From Rhizobium sp. WSM4643 (GTDB taxonomy: Bacteria; Pseudomonadota; Alphaproteobacteria; Rhizobiales; Rhizobiaceae): DNA of 64,000 nucleotides. The translations under genes were made by a program, and so were the position numbers. Below are positions 63,051 to 64,000 of this stretch, piece after piece. The stretch spans positions 3,100,001-3,164,000 of the forward strand of contig NZ_CP104040.1 in the NCBI RefSeq assembly GCF_025152745.1, given 5' to 3'. How positions within the stretch are numbered: position 1 is the first letter of the stretch; the number at the start of each line of letters is the position of its first letter. The notes under the pieces were generated by a model. It was not told the DNA's origin. It did no database searches and was given only the letters and a program-made list of their open reading frames with translations.

Positions 63051-63662
63051 ATGTCTGTTTATCAATTGAAGTCCCGGTTTCAGAATATTCTTCGCCCTCT
63101 CGTGCGCTCCCTCGCGGCGCGAGGCGTCACCGCCAATCAGGTGACTTCAGTTGCCGCCGCCGTCTCGGTTGCATTGGGCCTTTTTCTGAGCGTCGCCCGG
63201 CTTCCGCATTGGTTCCTGCTGGTGCCTATATGGTTTCTCCTGCGCATGGGCCTCAACGCCATTGACGGCATGCTTGCGCGCGAACATGGGCAGAAGAGCA
63301 TTTTAGGCGCGTATCTGAACGAGATCGGTGATGTCGTGTCGGATGTCGCCCTGTATTTGCCGTTCGCGCTCATCGATCCGAACGGCTTGATGCCGGCGAT
63401 ATCAGTCATATTCCTCTCGGCGCTGACGGAATTTACCGGCGTTCTGGGTCAAACGGTCGGCGCAAGCCGCCGTTACGACGGGCCGCTGGGCAAAAGCGAC
63501 CGTGCGGTGCTTTTCGGCGCGCTCGGCACCTTTGTCGCGGTCGGTGGGACGTTTGCAGCATGGACATCGTGGCTTTGGGCGGTGGTGGCTCTACTTCTCA
63601 TATGGACGATCATCAACCGCATCAGCGCCGGTATTCGCGAGGCCCACACAGCCACCCGGTAG
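63051..63662 (+). CDS. CDP-alcohol phosphatidyltransferase with altered signature (YnbA-like)
   Basis: Integral membrane enzyme of about 203 aa and six helices. CDP-alcohol transferases have D-x2-D-G-x2-A-R-x8-G-x3-D-x3-D; here it reads N69-AI-D72-G-ML-A-R-x8-G86-AYL-N90-EIG-D94. The first and third Asp, which normally bind metal, are Asn. Length matches E. coli YnbA. GAGGTCGC precedes the ATG. The gene is divergent from the ynbC/ynbD-like operon, 165 nt away. It probably forms or modifies a phospholipid; the altered motif could change headgroup or activity. Confidence 0.87.
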   Translation: MSVYQLKSRFQNILRPLVRSLAARGVTANQVTSVAAAVSVALGLFLSVARLPHWFLLVPIWFLLRMGLNAIDGMLAREHGQKSILGAYLNEIGDVVSDVALYLPFALIDPNGLMPAISVIFLSALTEFTGVLGQTVGASRRYDGPLGKSDRAVLFGALGTFVAVGGTFAAWTSWLWAVVALLLIWTIINRISAGIREAHTATR

Positions 63663-63792
63663 CGAGCGGAGCCGATCTGCCGCCGCTTCACTGCCGCCAG
63701 CCGGAGCTCATGAAATGTCTCGATTGATCGACCCTGCCTTCCTCCTTCAACTGCATGTTAAACATAGGTTGCATTTTTAGCGCTGCACCTTG

Positions 63793-63813
63793 AAAGCACC
63801 AAAGCGGTGCTTT
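63793..63813 (+). terminator. Perfect 8-bp hairpin before the last gene (terminator or mobile-element end)
   Basis: AAAGCACC (63793-63800), loop AAAGC, GGTGCTTT (63806-63813), followed by ATGTTTTATTTC. The T-rich tail suits a terminator of the CDP-alcohol transferase gene. It also touches the first possible ATG of the next gene, as at 12367, and would lie at the left end if that gene is an IS605-type element. A smaller dyad ATGTT-A-AACAT is at 63755-63765. Confidence 0.5.
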
Positions 63814-64000
63814 ATGTTTTATTTCATGGCGAACACAGGCAAGACACCCCACCCATCGCTACTGCGCTACACGCTGGCGCCTGATGATTCTGCCCGGCAG
63901 GCGCTGGACGATACTGTTGCCGCCTATCGGAGGATGATCGACATCCTCAGTGAACTCATCCACGACAGGGCGGGCGCCAATCTCGTCGTCCTGCATGAGC
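63814..64000 (+). CDS. Partial gene at window edge, faintly TnpB/OrfB-like N-terminus
   Basis: Open from ATG 63814 (or 63826) to the window end, 62 codons. It reads MANTGKTPHPSLLRYTLAPD, then DSARQALDDTVAAYRRMIDI and LSELIHDRAG. The layout (a short beta strand, then two amphipathic helices with an aromatic-Arg-Arg stretch) recalls the start of TnpB-type RNA-guided nucleases of the IS605 family, but this is weak and rests on memory. Not a confident family call. No ribosome site is obvious upstream. Confidence 0.4.
   Translation, partial: MFYFMANTGKTPHPSLLRYTLAPDDSARQALDDTVAAYRRMIDILSELIHDRAGANLVVLHE

Noticed and set aside
1..64000. CRISPR arrays, tRNA, rRNA, phage genes
   Set aside because: No regularly spaced direct repeats, no recognisable RNA genes and no phage structural genes were seen on reading; repeats present are palindromic intergenic elements.

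Overview
The window looks like chromosomal sequence from a fast-growing rhizobium of the Rhizobium leguminosarum / R. etli type. Reasons: high-GC coding style, a glnII gene with a divergent gstI-type small gene, bacA, a choXWV choline transporter, a NolR-like ArsR regulator, and several copies of rhizobial intergenic palindromes (RIME-like mosaics and a CCCCCTCATCCG / CTTCTCCCC family). Gene density is high. I saw no rRNA, tRNA, CRISPR array or prophage. All functional calls come from reading the translations and recalling family motifs; no database search was run.

Layout. 1-6136: a sugar utilisation locus (family 1 binding protein, cut by the window start; MalK/UgpC-type ATPase; family 2 glycoside hydrolase) divergent from a LacI-type repressor, with palindromes between them. 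6168-9199: a DUF2333 membrane protein, an unrecognised coiled-coil protein and thymidine kinase. 9436-13572: choXWV, a HugZ-like FMN protein behind a perfect hairpin, and a NolR-like regulator. 13930-21919: omega-aminotransferase, HD-GYP protein, branched-chain amino acid binding protein, adenine deaminase, a toxin-antitoxin pair whose toxin is frameshifted, and alpha-glucosidase. 22205-27660: a complete oppABCDF operon. 27828-32460: small secreted protein, KDG kinase, gstI/glnII with NtrC-like sites and a sigma-54 promoter, and a GT4 glycosyltransferase. 32868-38352: Der GTPase, YfgM-like protein, NnrU, polysaccharide deacetylase, BacA. 38475-47009: MFS exporter with PadR, methionine aminopeptidase, LLM oxidoreductase, an ECF sigma / YciI / SRPBCC group, glycerol kinase.

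47167-59225 is mainly a purine-to-urate catabolic block: xdhA, xdhB, xdhC, a LysR regulator, PuuD urate oxidase and guanine deaminase. It is bracketed by 3-hydroxybutyrate dehydrogenase and an L-lactate/2-hydroxyacid dehydrogenase. With adenine deaminase at 18 kb, the window can take adenine and guanine through (hypo)xanthine to urate. Two palindromic repeats and a DUF559 gene sit inside the xdh cluster.

59290-63662 is the most interesting part: a small membrane protein, a PAP2 phosphatase fused to a dual-specificity phosphatase, an alpha/beta-hydrolase fused to a SAM methyltransferase, and a divergent CDP-alcohol phosphatidyltransferase with two Asp-to-Asn changes in its signature. This resembles the uncharacterised ynbABCD locus of E. 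coli without a neighbouring ynbB, and suggests an undescribed phospholipid-modification pathway. The window ends inside a gene whose N-terminus faintly resembles TnpB-type proteins, preceded by a perfect hairpin.
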